A stretch of 64,000 nt of DNA from Phycisphaeraceae bacterium (GTDB lineage: Bacteria; Planctomycetota; Phycisphaerae; Phycisphaerales; SM1A02). The notes beneath the pieces are model-generated. The model made no database searches. It was given only the letters and a program-made list of their open reading frames with translations, and was not told the DNA's origin. Numbering within the stretch: the stretch's first letter is position 1; each line of letters begins with the position of its first letter. Shown piece by piece: positions 46,667-55,249 of the stretch. The stretch lies in contig JAHBWY010000001.1 in NCBI GenBank assembly GCA_019636735.1, positions 496,001 to 560,000 on the forward strand. The letters are read 5' to 3'. A program made the translations under genes and the position numbers.

Positions 46667-47943
46667 GTCGCCATCGTAGCGGGGGTCACCGGGCCGCCGA
46701 GAAGTCTCATTCGGATGGTCTCGGGGACGGCGGCCAATCGGCGGGCGATCTCGTCCACCGGCGCCGACGGATCCACATCCATGATCACATAGCTGAGCGA
46801 TCGATTGCTCTGGAGGTACTCGGCATTGATATTGACACCGAGATCGGCGAGCACCGTGTGCAACTGCCGAAGAACTCCGGGCACATTCTGATGGAAGTGA
46901 GCGATGCGGAGTTGATCGTCGCGTCGCAGCGGCAGGTCGACTTCAGGCACGCTCACGCTGGTCGAGGTGGAGCCGTGGGTCAGGTACTTCGCGAGCTTCT
47001 CCGCCACCTCGAGGGCGATGAGCGCCTGCGCTTCCTCGGTGCTGCCGCCAATATGAGGCGTCAGGATCACATTGGGAAGTCCGCGCAGGGGTGTCTCGAA
47101 TGACGCGCCATTCTGCTCGGGTTCGCTGGGAAAGACATCGATGGCGGCGCCGGAGAGGCGCCCCTGGTGGAGCGCCGCTGCGAGCGCGTCGATGTCGACG
47201 ACCCCGCCGCGGGCGTTGTTGATGAGCACGGCACCAGGTTTCATGCGCGCCAGCTCCGCGGCGCCGATCATGCCGCGCGTCTGTGGCGTGGCGGGCACAT
47301 GCAGCGACACGATGTCCGAGTGTTCAAGCAGATGATGGAGCGAGGGCACCGAGTGGGCGTTGCCGAGCGGAAGCCGCCGCGCAATGTCGAAGAAGAGCAC
47401 CCTGAGTCCGAGCGCCTCGGCGAGGATTGAAAGCTGACTTCCGATGTGTCCGTAGCCCACGATGCCGAGCGTGCGCCCGCGAACTTCGTGGGCGTCGCGC
47501 GCATTCTTGTCCCAGCGCCCCGCGTGCAGTTCGGCGCTCTTCTGGAAGAGGCGCCGAGAGAGCACCACGACTTCGGCGAGCGTCATCTCCGCCACGCTCC
47601 GGGTGTTGGCGAAGGGCGCGTTGAAGACCGCGATGCCGGCGTCGGCCGCGGCAGCGAGATCCACCTGGTCCGTCCCGATGCAGAAGCACCCGATGGCGAG
47701 GGCGGAGGTGTCCTTGAGGTGCTCGGCTCGAAGGCGCGTTCGACTGCGAATGCCGATCACTTCCGCGCTGCGGAGCGCGGAGTCGAGCCGATCACCTTCG
47801 CCGGCCGCGACATGGCGTTCGACGGTGGCGCCGGCGTCGCGCAGGAGTGCGTCGGCGTTCCCATGCACACCTTCGAAGAGGACGGCCTTCATGCGGGACT
47901 GATCCGCGCGATCATCATCGCCATCGAGGGGGGAGTGCGTCAT
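46663..47943 (-). CDS. serA: D-3-phosphoglycerate dehydrogenase
   Basis: First step of serine synthesis: oxidises 3-phosphoglycerate with NAD. Substrate region GCFCIGTDQVDLAAAADAGI, NAD motif GIVGYGHIGSQLSIL, catalytic His in LTPHIGGSTEEAQ, and a C-terminal ACT domain (LRIAHFHQNVPGVLRQLHTV) where serine may bind and inhibit. This is the short E. coli-type architecture without an intervening domain. Start at 47943; an internal Met at 47892 would give 409 residues and matches the usual family start, so the start is uncertain. 43 bases follow the map gene. Confidence 0.93.
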   Translation of the reverse strand: MTHSPLDGDDDRADQSRMKAVLFEGVHGNADALLRDAGATVERHVAAGEGDRLDSALRSAEVIGIRSRTRLRAEHLKDTSALAIGCFCIGTDQVDLAAAADAGIAVFNAPFANTRSVAEMTLAEVVVLSRRLFQKSAELHAGRWDKNARDAHEVRGRTLGIVGYGHIGSQLSILAEALGLRVLFFDIARRLPLGNAHSVPSLHHLLEHSDIVSLHVPATPQTRGMIGAAELARMKPGAVLINNARGGVVDIDALAAALHQGRLSGAAIDVFPSEPEQNGASFETPLRGLPNVILTPHIGGSTEEAQALIALEVAEKLAKYLTHGSTSTSVSVPEVDLPLRRDDQLRIAHFHQNVPGVLRQLHTVLADLGVNINAEYLQSNRSLSYVIMDVDPSAPVDEIARRLAAVPETIRMRLLGGPVTPATMAT

Positions 47944-47986
47944 GGTCCGAGCTCAGCAGCGTGTCCGTTCGTCGGCGCGCGTTCGA

Positions 47987-48802
47987 TCACGCGCCGACCA
48001 CATCGGGGAGGTTGAAGAGGCCCTGCGTGAGGTTGCGGGGGCCGTCCGCGGTGATCAGCACATCCGCTTCGTAGTGCACGCTCAAGCTTCCATCGGCTGT
48101 TCGAATGGGCCACTCGCGTCCCGAGGTGCGGATCTCCGTGGTCGAGACGGCGATCATGGGTTCGACCGCGAGCAGCATGCCGACTTCGAAGGGCTTCCAC
48201 GCTTCCGACCACTCGCCCGGATAACTCGGGACGACATTGGAGATGAATGGCGGCTCGTGCAGGGAGCGACCGATCCCGTGACCGCCCAGCCCGCGGACCA
48301 GGTGGAACCCGGCGTCAATCTCCACCGCGCTCTGAACCGCCTTGGCCCAATCGATGAGCGGTCGGCCCGCGACCATCGCCTGCACGCCGCGCCGGAGCGA
48401 CTCGCGGCCGCACTCCTGCAAGCGCCGACCGAGTTCAGTCTGGGTGCCGACGGAGTAGGTCCACGCGGCGTCGCCGATGAAGCCTCGGTATCGCACGCCG
48501 ATGTCGATCTTCAGGAGATCGCCCGGCGCGAACGGCTCGCGCTCGGAAAGGTGCGTGCCGTGAACGATGCAGTCATTCACGCTGATGCAGGCGTGGCTCG
48601 GGTAGGGCGGGTGACCTCTCACGCGATAGCCGAGGAAGCAGCTTGAGCAGCCGAGTTCATCGAGCTTCTGCGCGACGAAACGATCGACTTCGATCGCCGT
48701 CACGCCGGGGCGAATCATGGCGACGAGCGCCTCGTGAATGCGCACGACGCGGGCGGCCGCCTCTTCCGCGAGAGTCATGTCCTGCGCTCGGGTGATCGTC
48801 AC
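47987..48802 (-). CDS. map: Methionine aminopeptidase, type I
   Basis: Removes the initiator methionine from new proteins. Metal ligands are Asp100 (KIDIGVRY), Asp111 (FIGDAAW), His175 (GGHGIGRS), Glu214 (LAVEPMI) and Glu245 (HYEADV); His81 (IVHGTH) is a substrate contact. The start is taken as the GTG at 48802 because it forms a GTGA overlap with the hutI stop; an ATG at 48778 is the other option. 271 residues. No Zn-finger extension. Second gene of the hutI-map-serA-prolyl oligopeptidase unit. Confidence 0.93.
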   Translation of the reverse strand: MTITRAQDMTLAEEAAARVVRIHEALVAMIRPGVTAIEVDRFVAQKLDELGCSSCFLGYRVRGHPPYPSHACISVNDCIVHGTHLSEREPFAPGDLLKIDIGVRYRGFIGDAAWTYSVGTQTELGRRLQECGRESLRRGVQAMVAGRPLIDWAKAVQSAVEIDAGFHLVRGLGGHGIGRSLHEPPFISNVVPSYPGEWSEAWKPFEVGMLLAVEPMIAVSTTEIRTSGREWPIRTADGSLSVHYEADVLITADGPRNLTQGLFNLPDVVGA

Positions 48803-50022
48803 GGCAGCAGTCTCCGAGGGAATTGTCCCCCAATCATGCTCCAGCGTGGGCCAGGGCCCGCCACATCGAAGATCAGTGAGAGTTCGCTGCCTTCGACCAT
48901 CATCAGGTCCGCCCGCTTGCCGACCTCGATTGATCCCACCTCGCGATCGAGGCCGAGCAACACGGCGGCGTTCCATGTCGCCGCGGTCAGCGCCTCGGCT
49001 GGCGTCAGCCCCAGGTGACGGACCGCGAGCGCCATCGAGAAGGCGAGGCTGAGCGACGGCGCCGAGCCGGGGTTCGCATTGCTCGCCACCACGATGGCGC
49101 CGCCCATGTCCACCAATCGCCGCGCGGGGGCGAAGCGACCATCGAGCGCGAAGCCGCAGCAGGGGAGGACGACGCCGGCAGTCTCGCTTCCGGCCAGTCG
49201 GCGCAGTTGTGGTTCACCGCTCGCTTCAAGGTGATCGACGCTCAGGGCGCCGAGTTCGACGGCCATCTCGACGCCGCCCTTCACCGAGAACTGGTCGGCA
49301 TGAAGTCGCAGTCGCAGCCCGAGGTCCCGCGCCCGCTCGAGGTAGCGACGGCACTGCTCGAGGCTCCACCCGCCATCGTCGCAGAAGGCATCCACGACCG
49401 CGCCCGGCAGTCGCTCGGCGAGGCGTGGCAGCCCTTCGTCGATCATCGCCTCGACCTGCGTGGGCAGGCCGGGATCGAGGGCATGACCCCCGAGGAAGGT
49501 CGGGACCACCGGCGCGGGAGAGTGAGCGGCCACGCGGAGGATGGACTCGAGCATGCGGAACTCATCTTCGACGCGCAATCCGTAGCCGGTCTTCACCTCG
49601 ATGGCGCCGCTGCCCAGCATGCGGCACTCGGCGAGTCGCGTGCGCAGCAGGTGGTCGAGTTCATGATCCGACGCGGCGCGAGTGGCGCGCACGCTGCTCA
49701 TGATGCCCCCGCCGCGCTTCACGATCTCGAGATAGGGAGTTCCCGACCACTTGAGCGCCCACTCGTCATCACGACGGCCCGCCCACAGGAGGTGCGTGTG
49801 CGCATCGACCAGCAGCGGCAGGAGCGTGGCACCGTGCGCGTCGTGAATCTCACCGATCAACTCCGGAGGTTCGCCTTCACCCACGCCGTGAATGAGACCG
49901 TCGCGCACCGTGACCCAGCCGCGCTCGATGACGCCGAGATCGCGCAGCTGCGCGCCTCGCCGGTAGCCGGCGGGACCGCGGAGAGAAACCACGCGGGCTC
50001 GGTGGATGGTGGCGACGGTCAT
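48799..50022 (-). CDS. hutI: Imidazolonepropionase (histidine degradation)
   Basis: Third step of histidine breakdown: hydrolyses 4-imidazolone-5-propionate to N-formimino-glutamate. An amidohydrolase with metal site VDAHTHLLWAGRRDDEWALK, GGGIMSSVRATRAASDHELD, HADQFSVKGGVEMAVELGAL and SVDHLE. Length 407 is normal. The gene starts 74 bases from the divergent sixA gene. hutH, hutU and hutF/G are not in the window; the enzyme's grouping with map and serA is unusual. The GTGA overlap with map implies coupled translation. Confidence 0.93.
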   Translation of the reverse strand: MTVATIHRARVVSLRGPAGYRRGAQLRDLGVIERGWVTVRDGLIHGVGEGEPPELIGEIHDAHGATLLPLLVDAHTHLLWAGRRDDEWALKWSGTPYLEIVKRGGGIMSSVRATRAASDHELDHLLRTRLAECRMLGSGAIEVKTGYGLRVEDEFRMLESILRVAAHSPAPVVPTFLGGHALDPGLPTQVEAMIDEGLPRLAERLPGAVVDAFCDDGGWSLEQCRRYLERARDLGLRLRLHADQFSVKGGVEMAVELGALSVDHLEASGEPQLRRLAGSETAGVVLPCCGFALDGRFAPARRLVDMGGAIVVASNANPGSAPSLSLAFSMALAVRHLGLTPAEALTAATWNAAVLLGLDREVGSIEVGKRADLMMVEGSELSLIFDVAGPGPRWSMIGGQFPRRLLP

Positions 50023-50096
50023 GGTGGCGAAACCGCACGGCGTGGCGCCGTCGGGAGTGGAATCTAGCAGCGCTGCAAATGAGTACGCTCCGAGTC

Positions 50097-50597
50097 ATGC
50101 GTCTCCTGCTGGTGCGTCACGCCAAGGCATTCGATCGAGATCCGGCGCGCTGGCCCGATGACTCGACCCGCCCGCTGACGGACGAGGGGCGGCGGGCCTT
50201 CCGGCGCCTGGCGGAGCGGCTGGATCGTTGGGTGGATCCCCCTCGCGTGGTGCTTGCCAGCGCATGGAGCCGCGCCTGGGAAACGGCGCAGATCCTTGAG
50301 GAGCGGGCGCTGTGGCCAGCCAGAGTGCGCGAGCCAATGCTGGAAGACGCGGAAGAAACCGGGGCCACGGCGGAGCTCCTCGAGCGCATCCGCCGTGCTT
50401 CAGTGGCAAGCATGGCCATGGTTGGACACGAACCCTTCCTTTCGCGCTTTGCAAGTCGGCTCCTTTGTGGTCGAGCCGACGGCGTGGCGATCGACTTTCG
50501 CAAGGGTGCGGTGATCGAACTCGAGGTCGATCCCGAGGGACCCGTTGGAGCCGTCCTCCGATCGCTGGTGCACCCGGCGCTCTTCAAGAAGTCATGA
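50097..50597 (+). CDS. sixA: SixA-type phosphohistidine phosphatase
   Basis: Histidine phosphatase that removes phosphate from phosphohistidine proteins, for example ArcB or PTS components in E. coli. The catalytic His8 is in LLLVRHAKA, and the second His is in VGHEPFLSRFA; RPLTDEGRRAFRRLAERL is also typical. 166 residues from 50097; an upstream ATG at 50079 adds six residues. The presence of ptsI in the window gives a possible substrate, but this is inference. Confidence 0.88.
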   Translation: MRLLLVRHAKAFDRDPARWPDDSTRPLTDEGRRAFRRLAERLDRWVDPPRVVLASAWSRAWETAQILEERALWPARVREPMLEDAEETGATAELLERIRRASVASMAMVGHEPFLSRFASRLLCGRADGVAIDFRKGAVIELEVDPEGPVGAVLRSLVHPALFKKS

Positions 50598-50640
50598 AGG
50601 CGGTCCTCGCGGTATAACTCTGATCTTCACGGAGTTGACC

Positions 50641-51021
50641 ATGACCGCGCTGCCCCCCGAAAAGAAGACGCCGCTCATCGAGATCAAGTGGAACGGATCC
50701 GTGCTGCACCTTCGCCCCACGGGGCCCAATGTCGGTCAGCGTGAAGCGCCGGTCATCCACGAAGAGGTGAATCCCTACTTCAAGGAACTCTCCAAGTCGA
50801 TCCGCGCCATGGTGCTGGACCTCACCGATGTCCACTTCATGTCGAGCATGGGGCTTGGCACCTGCATCGCGCTCCGCAACGCAGCCGCCAATGTCGGCGC
50901 GAAGCCCATCATCTTCGGCATGAACAAGGAGCTTCATGCCCTCATGATGATGATGAAGATCGAGAAGCTCTACAAGATCGCCGCGAGCCGCGCCGATCTC
51001 GAGAAGCTCATCGGTGACTGA
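50641..51021 (+). CDS. STAS-domain protein (anti-anti-sigma factor-like)
   Basis: 126 residues, a single STAS domain. Anti-anti-sigma factors bind an anti-sigma kinase and are switched off by phosphorylation of a serine in the motif DSSGLG. Here the motif reads FMSSMGLGTCIALRNAAANV: the aspartate is replaced by Ser68 and the second Ser by Met70, leaving Ser69. ACGGAG stands about eight bases before the ATG at 50641. No anti-sigma kinase or PP2C phosphatase gene is near. The end overlaps the opposing ChaN-like gene by 52 bases. The role is therefore less certain than the fold. Confidence 0.82.
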   Translation: MTALPPEKKTPLIEIKWNGSVLHLRPTGPNVGQREAPVIHEEVNPYFKELSKSIRAMVLDLTDVHFMSSMGLGTCIALRNAAANVGAKPIIFGMNKELHALMMMMKIEKLYKIAASRADLEKLIGD

Positions 51022-52184
51022 ACTCGTTCTTCCGCGCTCGCTTCGGAATTGCTCTCCAGCGTCACGGGTGGCAACGGCGCCTCTGGTGCGATGGGCATCA
51101 CCGGCATGTCTGGCGTCTCGGGCGCCACGGGTGCCTCCGGCGTCTCAGATGCTGGCGATGCGGCCTCCGGTGGAGGGCGCTCTCCCGAGTAGATCACGAT
51201 GGCCGCTCGATCCCGATCGCTCTCGCCGAGCGTGCGATCCGAGCGCCGCTGCACGGAGATGGTGCAGATCCTGAGGAAGCCGTTGCGCACGGCAATCTCA
51301 TCCACCAGCCCTCCGTCGAAGTCACTGTGAAACTGGCCCACGAGGTGAATCACCTTGGGAGGCGAGAACGGTCGCCCTGGGAGCGAGGCCGCGCTTCGGC
51401 GGGCGTCCACGATCGACTCGGCCATCGTCGCGTCCCACACCAGTTGGCTTCTGAAGACCGAGTCGAACGCGGTGGAATCGAATGACTTTGCATCGCTCAT
51501 GCCGGACATGACCGTGTCGAAGCGAGCGCGGTACTCGGGCTTGGACTCGCGCCGTGGCAGAGCGAAGAGCGCCTGTTCATCTGCGGGAAGCGCGCGGAGC
51601 GCGTCGTAGCCTTCGAGCCGGGCCTGCCGAACGAGGCGCCGCGGCGCGTTCGCGCCCACGACGGGAGCGCCCGAGGCCTTCGCCGCATCGATCATCGGCT
51701 GGAAGAAGATGACCCAGGTGTCGCGCCCCGCCCAATGGCGCGAGTCGGTCCCGTCGATGAAGGCATCGACCTCGATCTCACCGCGGAGATACGCGTCGAT
51801 GAGCGGCTGATCGTCGCGCTCGAGCATCTCCATCGAGAGGACCACGCGCGGGAAGCGCGCGATCGTCTCCATCACGATCGCCTGCTGCACGGCGTGCGCG
51901 ACGGGATCGTCGTGCTGCTCGCCGATGATGATGACATCGGCCCACGCCACCGCCTCCGAAAGGTCGTACCAGGTCAGGATCGTGCCGCGGCGACCATCGA
52001 ACATCGGAAGTCCGTGCGGAACGAAGGGCTGATCGGGCACACGAGCCCAGCCCTTCTCCGGCCCCGCAAAGGGATTCGCGAAAGGATCGCGTGGGGAGCA
52101 GCCGAACAGCATGGAGAGTCCAACAACCACGACTCCAGGCACGAGTTTGGCGCAGCGGCGCGTGGCGCGGTCGAAAATTCTCAT
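50970..52184 (-). CDS. ChaN-like haem-binding lipoprotein
   Basis: 404 residues. Signal with lipobox LSMLFGC, Cys29 the likely lipid site. The ChaN domain has DVIIIGEQHDDPVAHAVQQA, a metal/haem-type His pair, VVLSMEMLERDDQPLIDAYL and VIHLVGQFHSDFDGG. Family members bind haem and may serve iron uptake. The C-terminal 70 residues are Pro/Glu-rich (ETPEAPVAPETPDMPVMP), a spacer-like tail. The last 52 bases overlap the STAS gene convergently. Divergent from the M14 carboxypeptidase gene. Confidence 0.85.
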   Translation of the reverse strand: MRIFDRATRRCAKLVPGVVVVGLSMLFGCSPRDPFANPFAGPEKGWARVPDQPFVPHGLPMFDGRRGTILTWYDLSEAVAWADVIIIGEQHDDPVAHAVQQAIVMETIARFPRVVLSMEMLERDDQPLIDAYLRGEIEVDAFIDGTDSRHWAGRDTWVIFFQPMIDAAKASGAPVVGANAPRRLVRQARLEGYDALRALPADEQALFALPRRESKPEYRARFDTVMSGMSDAKSFDSTAFDSVFRSQLVWDATMAESIVDARRSAASLPGRPFSPPKVIHLVGQFHSDFDGGLVDEIAVRNGFLRICTISVQRRSDRTLGESDRDRAAIVIYSGERPPPEAASPASETPEAPVAPETPDMPVMPIAPEAPLPPVTLESNSEASAEERVQSPMSFSRSARLAAIL

Positions 52185-52237
52185 CGGAGGACGGAGTCTA
52201 GGCGTGCCTTGGCCGCGGCCTAGGTCATGATGGAGGA

Positions 52238-54535
52238 ATGGATCTGAAGCGCCGTCACCTCGTGCTCGCCCTGGTCGGATCGCTTCTGGCGCCGCTTGGG
52301 GCGCTCGCGGCCGAAGAGATCCCCGACTCGACCGGGGCGATCCCGCCCGGCGAGAAGACTTCGCTCGTCCGGGTGCAGCCGAGAACGGTGCGCGACCTGC
52401 GCGTCGCTCTCGCTCTGACCAATGATGTCTGGAGCCACGCGATGCGCGACGGTCTCATCGACCTTCGTGTTGCGGTGACCAGCCTCGCGACCTTGGATCA
52501 GCAGGGCGTGCCCTTTGAGGTCCTCATCGCCGATGTCGAGGGGTTGATCGAGGCCCAGGCCGCCGACCGCACTCGCGTCGCGGCGGAGCAGGCCGAGGGC
52601 GGCATCGCCGACGCCGATTGGTACGCCGATGTGAAGACGCTCGCCCAGATCAACGCGCGCATGGATCAGCTCGCCGCGTCGCACCCGGCGCTCGTGACAC
52701 CGATCACCATCGGAACGAGTCTCCAGGGGCGGCCGATCCGCGGTCTGCGTCTCTCGTCGCTTCCCGTTGACAGTGAAGCTCCCGGGTTCCTCTTCAATGC
52801 CACGCAGCACGCCCGCGAGTGGGCCACGCCGATGGTCGCGATGTTCCTCGCGGAGCGGCTTGTCAATGACGCCGCGACCGACTCGGAGATCGCTGCAATC
52901 CTCGCGGGCAGTGAGATCTTCATCCTGCCGGTCATCAACCCCGATGGCTACCAGTTCAGTTGGGACTCGCAGCGCCTCTGGCGAAAGAACCGGCGCAACA
53001 ACGGCAATGGAACCTTCGGTGTCGATCTCAATCGCAACTGGGGCTATCAGTGGGGTGGGGCGGGGTCAAGCGGCAATCCTGCCTCGGAGACCTACCGCGG
53101 AACCGCGCCGTTCAGCGAACCCGAAACCCAGGTCCTCCGCGATTTCATGCTCAACCACGGATGGATCCTGGCGCACATCGACTACCACAGCTATGGCCAG
53201 CTCATTCTCTGGCCTTGGGGCTACACCTCGCAGTTCTGCGATGACCAGCCTCTCTTTGCATCACTCGGCGCGTCGATCCAGACTGCCATCGCCGAGGTGC
53301 ATGGCCGAAGCTACTTTCCCGGCCCGATCTACACCGGCATCTATCCCGCATCGGGCACTGTGGTGGACTGGGCCTATGGCGCTGGTGGCGTCCTCTCAAC
53401 AACCATCGAGGTTCGGGACAAGGGCGGCTACGGCTTCCTGATTCCGCCACCCGAAGTGAGACCCTGCGCCGAAGAGAACACCGAGGCGGCGCTCGCCCTC
53501 ATTCGCGCGACGCTTCAGCCGGGGTTCATGACCTACGAAGGTACGCCACCCTGGTGGGTCGAGCCTGAAACGCTCGTGCCGGTGGTCGTCTTTGCCTCGG
53601 CGCTCGTGTCGACTTTCGACGCGCCGCCGCTCCTGCGCACTCGCATTGGCACGACCGCGCCCTTTGCTGAGTCAGAAACACAGTCGCTCGGTGGCGGCCG
53701 CTATCTCGGCTGGCTTCCTCCCGCGAAGTGCGGCGCGATCATCGAGTGGTTCTTCGAGTGGCCGGGCAGCGATGGCGCGCTCCTTCTGCCCGATGCGGCG
53801 CCGAATGAGGTGTTCCGAACAACGGTGCTCGCCTACGAGCGGATCTACTTCGACGACTTCGAGCAGGACTCCGGGTGGGTCTCGGGCGCGCCTGGCGACA
53901 ATGCCACCAGTGGCCACTGGGTCTTGGTTGAACCGATCGGCTCCATCGGCGAACCCAGCGAGGATCACACGCCCGACGGCACCATGTGCTGGCTCACCGG
54001 ACAGAGCGACCCCTTCGGACCGCCTGGCAATGGGAATGTCGACAACGGGGTGACCTCGCTCACCAGCCCCTGGCTCGACGGGAGCGATCCCAACGCGATG
54101 CTCCGGTACTGGCGCTGGTACTCCAACGACATGGGCCCCAATCCGAACAATGACTCGATGCTCGTCCTCGCCTCGACTGATGACTCCACCTGGACGCTCG
54201 TCGAAGAGGTGTCAGTCACCACCTATGAGTGGACCGAAGCGAGCTTCCGCATCGGCGACCTTCTCGAGACGCCGGGTCCGTTCAAGCTGCGATTCGTTGC
54301 GCGAGACCTGCGAGGGCCGTCACTTGTCGAAGCGGCGCTCGACGATGTCTCGATCGACGCGACCTTCTGCGGTCCTCGGCCCGAGGACCTGAACTCCGAC
54401 GGCTCCGTCGACGGTGCCGACCTCGCGCTACTCCTGGGCCAGTGGGGGCCCTGCGACGGCTGCGCGGCCGATCTCAACGGTGACGGGACCGTGAATGGGG
54501 CCGATCTCGCGCTGCTGCTGGGCGCCTGGGGTTGA
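52238..54535 (+). CDS. Secreted M14 zinc carboxypeptidase with C-terminal dockerin-like repeats
   Basis: 765 residues. Signal peptide: MDLKRRHLVLALVGSLLAPL, cleaved near ALAA. A propeptide-like part precedes the M14 domain (about 125-430). Zinc ligands His191 and Glu194 are in QHAREWATP, with His317 in DYHSYGQ; the catalytic Glu391 is in STTIEVRDKG. RNNGNGTFGVDLNRNWGYQW is another family signature. A beta-rich domain of about 200 residues follows, then two Ca-loop repeats at about residues 715-765. The gene ends on TGA at 54533-54535, directly abutting the efp stop on the other strand. Confidence 0.92.
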   Translation: MDLKRRHLVLALVGSLLAPLGALAAEEIPDSTGAIPPGEKTSLVRVQPRTVRDLRVALALTNDVWSHAMRDGLIDLRVAVTSLATLDQQGVPFEVLIADVEGLIEAQAADRTRVAAEQAEGGIADADWYADVKTLAQINARMDQLAASHPALVTPITIGTSLQGRPIRGLRLSSLPVDSEAPGFLFNATQHAREWATPMVAMFLAERLVNDAATDSEIAAILAGSEIFILPVINPDGYQFSWDSQRLWRKNRRNNGNGTFGVDLNRNWGYQWGGAGSSGNPASETYRGTAPFSEPETQVLRDFMLNHGWILAHIDYHSYGQLILWPWGYTSQFCDDQPLFASLGASIQTAIAEVHGRSYFPGPIYTGIYPASGTVVDWAYGAGGVLSTTIEVRDKGGYGFLIPPPEVRPCAEENTEAALALIRATLQPGFMTYEGTPPWWVEPETLVPVVVFASALVSTFDAPPLLRTRIGTTAPFAESETQSLGGGRYLGWLPPAKCGAIIEWFFEWPGSDGALLLPDAAPNEVFRTTVLAYERIYFDDFEQDSGWVSGAPGDNATSGHWVLVEPIGSIGEPSEDHTPDGTMCWLTGQSDPFGPPGNGNVDNGVTSLTSPWLDGSDPNAMLRYWRWYSNDMGPNPNNDSMLVLASTDDSTWTLVEEVSVTTYEWTEASFRIGDLLETPGPFKLRFVARDLRGPSLVEAALDDVSIDATFCGPRPEDLNSDGSVDGADLALLLGQWGPCDGCAADLNGDGTVNGADLALLLGAWG
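54385..54532 (+). repeat. Pair of dockerin-like Ca-loop repeats (C-terminal)
   Basis: DLNSDGSVDGADLALLLGQW and DLNGDGTVNGADLALLLGAW close the carboxypeptidase, separated by a CDGC segment. Same consensus as the pairs at 10038 and 32757. Confidence 0.8.
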
Positions 54536-55090
54536 TCAGGCGCGGCTCTGGTAGCTGCCGTCGGTCGTGTTGACGCGAATCTTCTCGCCGATGGTGATGA
54601 ACGGCGGCACGCGCGTCTTGAGGCCGGTCTCGAGCGTGGCCTCCTTGAGCTGGTTCGTGGCCGTGGCGCCCTTGATGCCGGGCGGCGTGTCGGTCACTTC
54701 AAGCTCCACCGAGGTCGGGAGCTCGATCGACACGGGTTTGCCGTCGCACCAGCAGACGACGACGGAGTTGTTCGGCTTCACATAGAGCGGGAAGTCGCCG
54801 ACGAAGTCCTTGGAAAGCTCCGCCTGTTCGAAGTTCTCGTTGTCCATGAAGACGAAGGTGTCACCGCTGGAGTAGAGGTACTCCATGGGGCGACGGTCGA
54901 GATCAACCTGTTCGACTTCCTCGCCGGAGCGGAGGCGCTTGTCGATGAGCGAGCCGGAGTTGAGGTCACGAAGCTTGACCTGCACGAATGCCCGGAGATT
55001 GCCCGGGGTGACATGGGTGTACTCGGTGATCTGAAAGAGCTTGCCATCCATCTTGATGGCCATGCCCGGGCGCAGGTCGGTCGACTTCAT
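54536..55090 (-). CDS. efp: Elongation factor P with Asn at the tip loop
   Basis: Relieves ribosome stalling at polyproline stretches. 184 residues, three beta-barrel domains: KSTDLRPGMAIKMDGKLFQI (domain I), then RPMEYLYSSGDTFVFMDNEN (II) and LPTSVELEVTDTPPGIKGAT (III). The tip loop reads HVTPGNLRAF; the position of the modified lysine (E. coli Lys34) is Asn31 here, with Arg33 next to it. Start at 55090 (MKSTDLRPG) fits the family; the longer open frame upstream does not. Divergent from the DUF1573 gene at 55250. Confidence 0.95.
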   Translation of the reverse strand: MKSTDLRPGMAIKMDGKLFQITEYTHVTPGNLRAFVQVKLRDLNSGSLIDKRLRSGEEVEQVDLDRRPMEYLYSSGDTFVFMDNENFEQAELSKDFVGDFPLYVKPNNSVVVCWCDGKPVSIELPTSVELEVTDTPPGIKGATATNQLKEATLETGLKTRVPPFITIGEKIRVNTTDGSYQSRA

Positions 55091-55249
55091 GGGTTTCTCC
55101 GCACAATTTGGGGGTCGCGATTGTAACGCGATCGTTGAGAAGTGCCACCTCGGTGCCGGGAACATCGCGTGACGGCCTTGTGACCCCCTCGTGCAAAGGG
55201 CGGGTTAGACTCACTGTTCGTTCGAAATTGCTCCTTGGAGTACCCGTCA

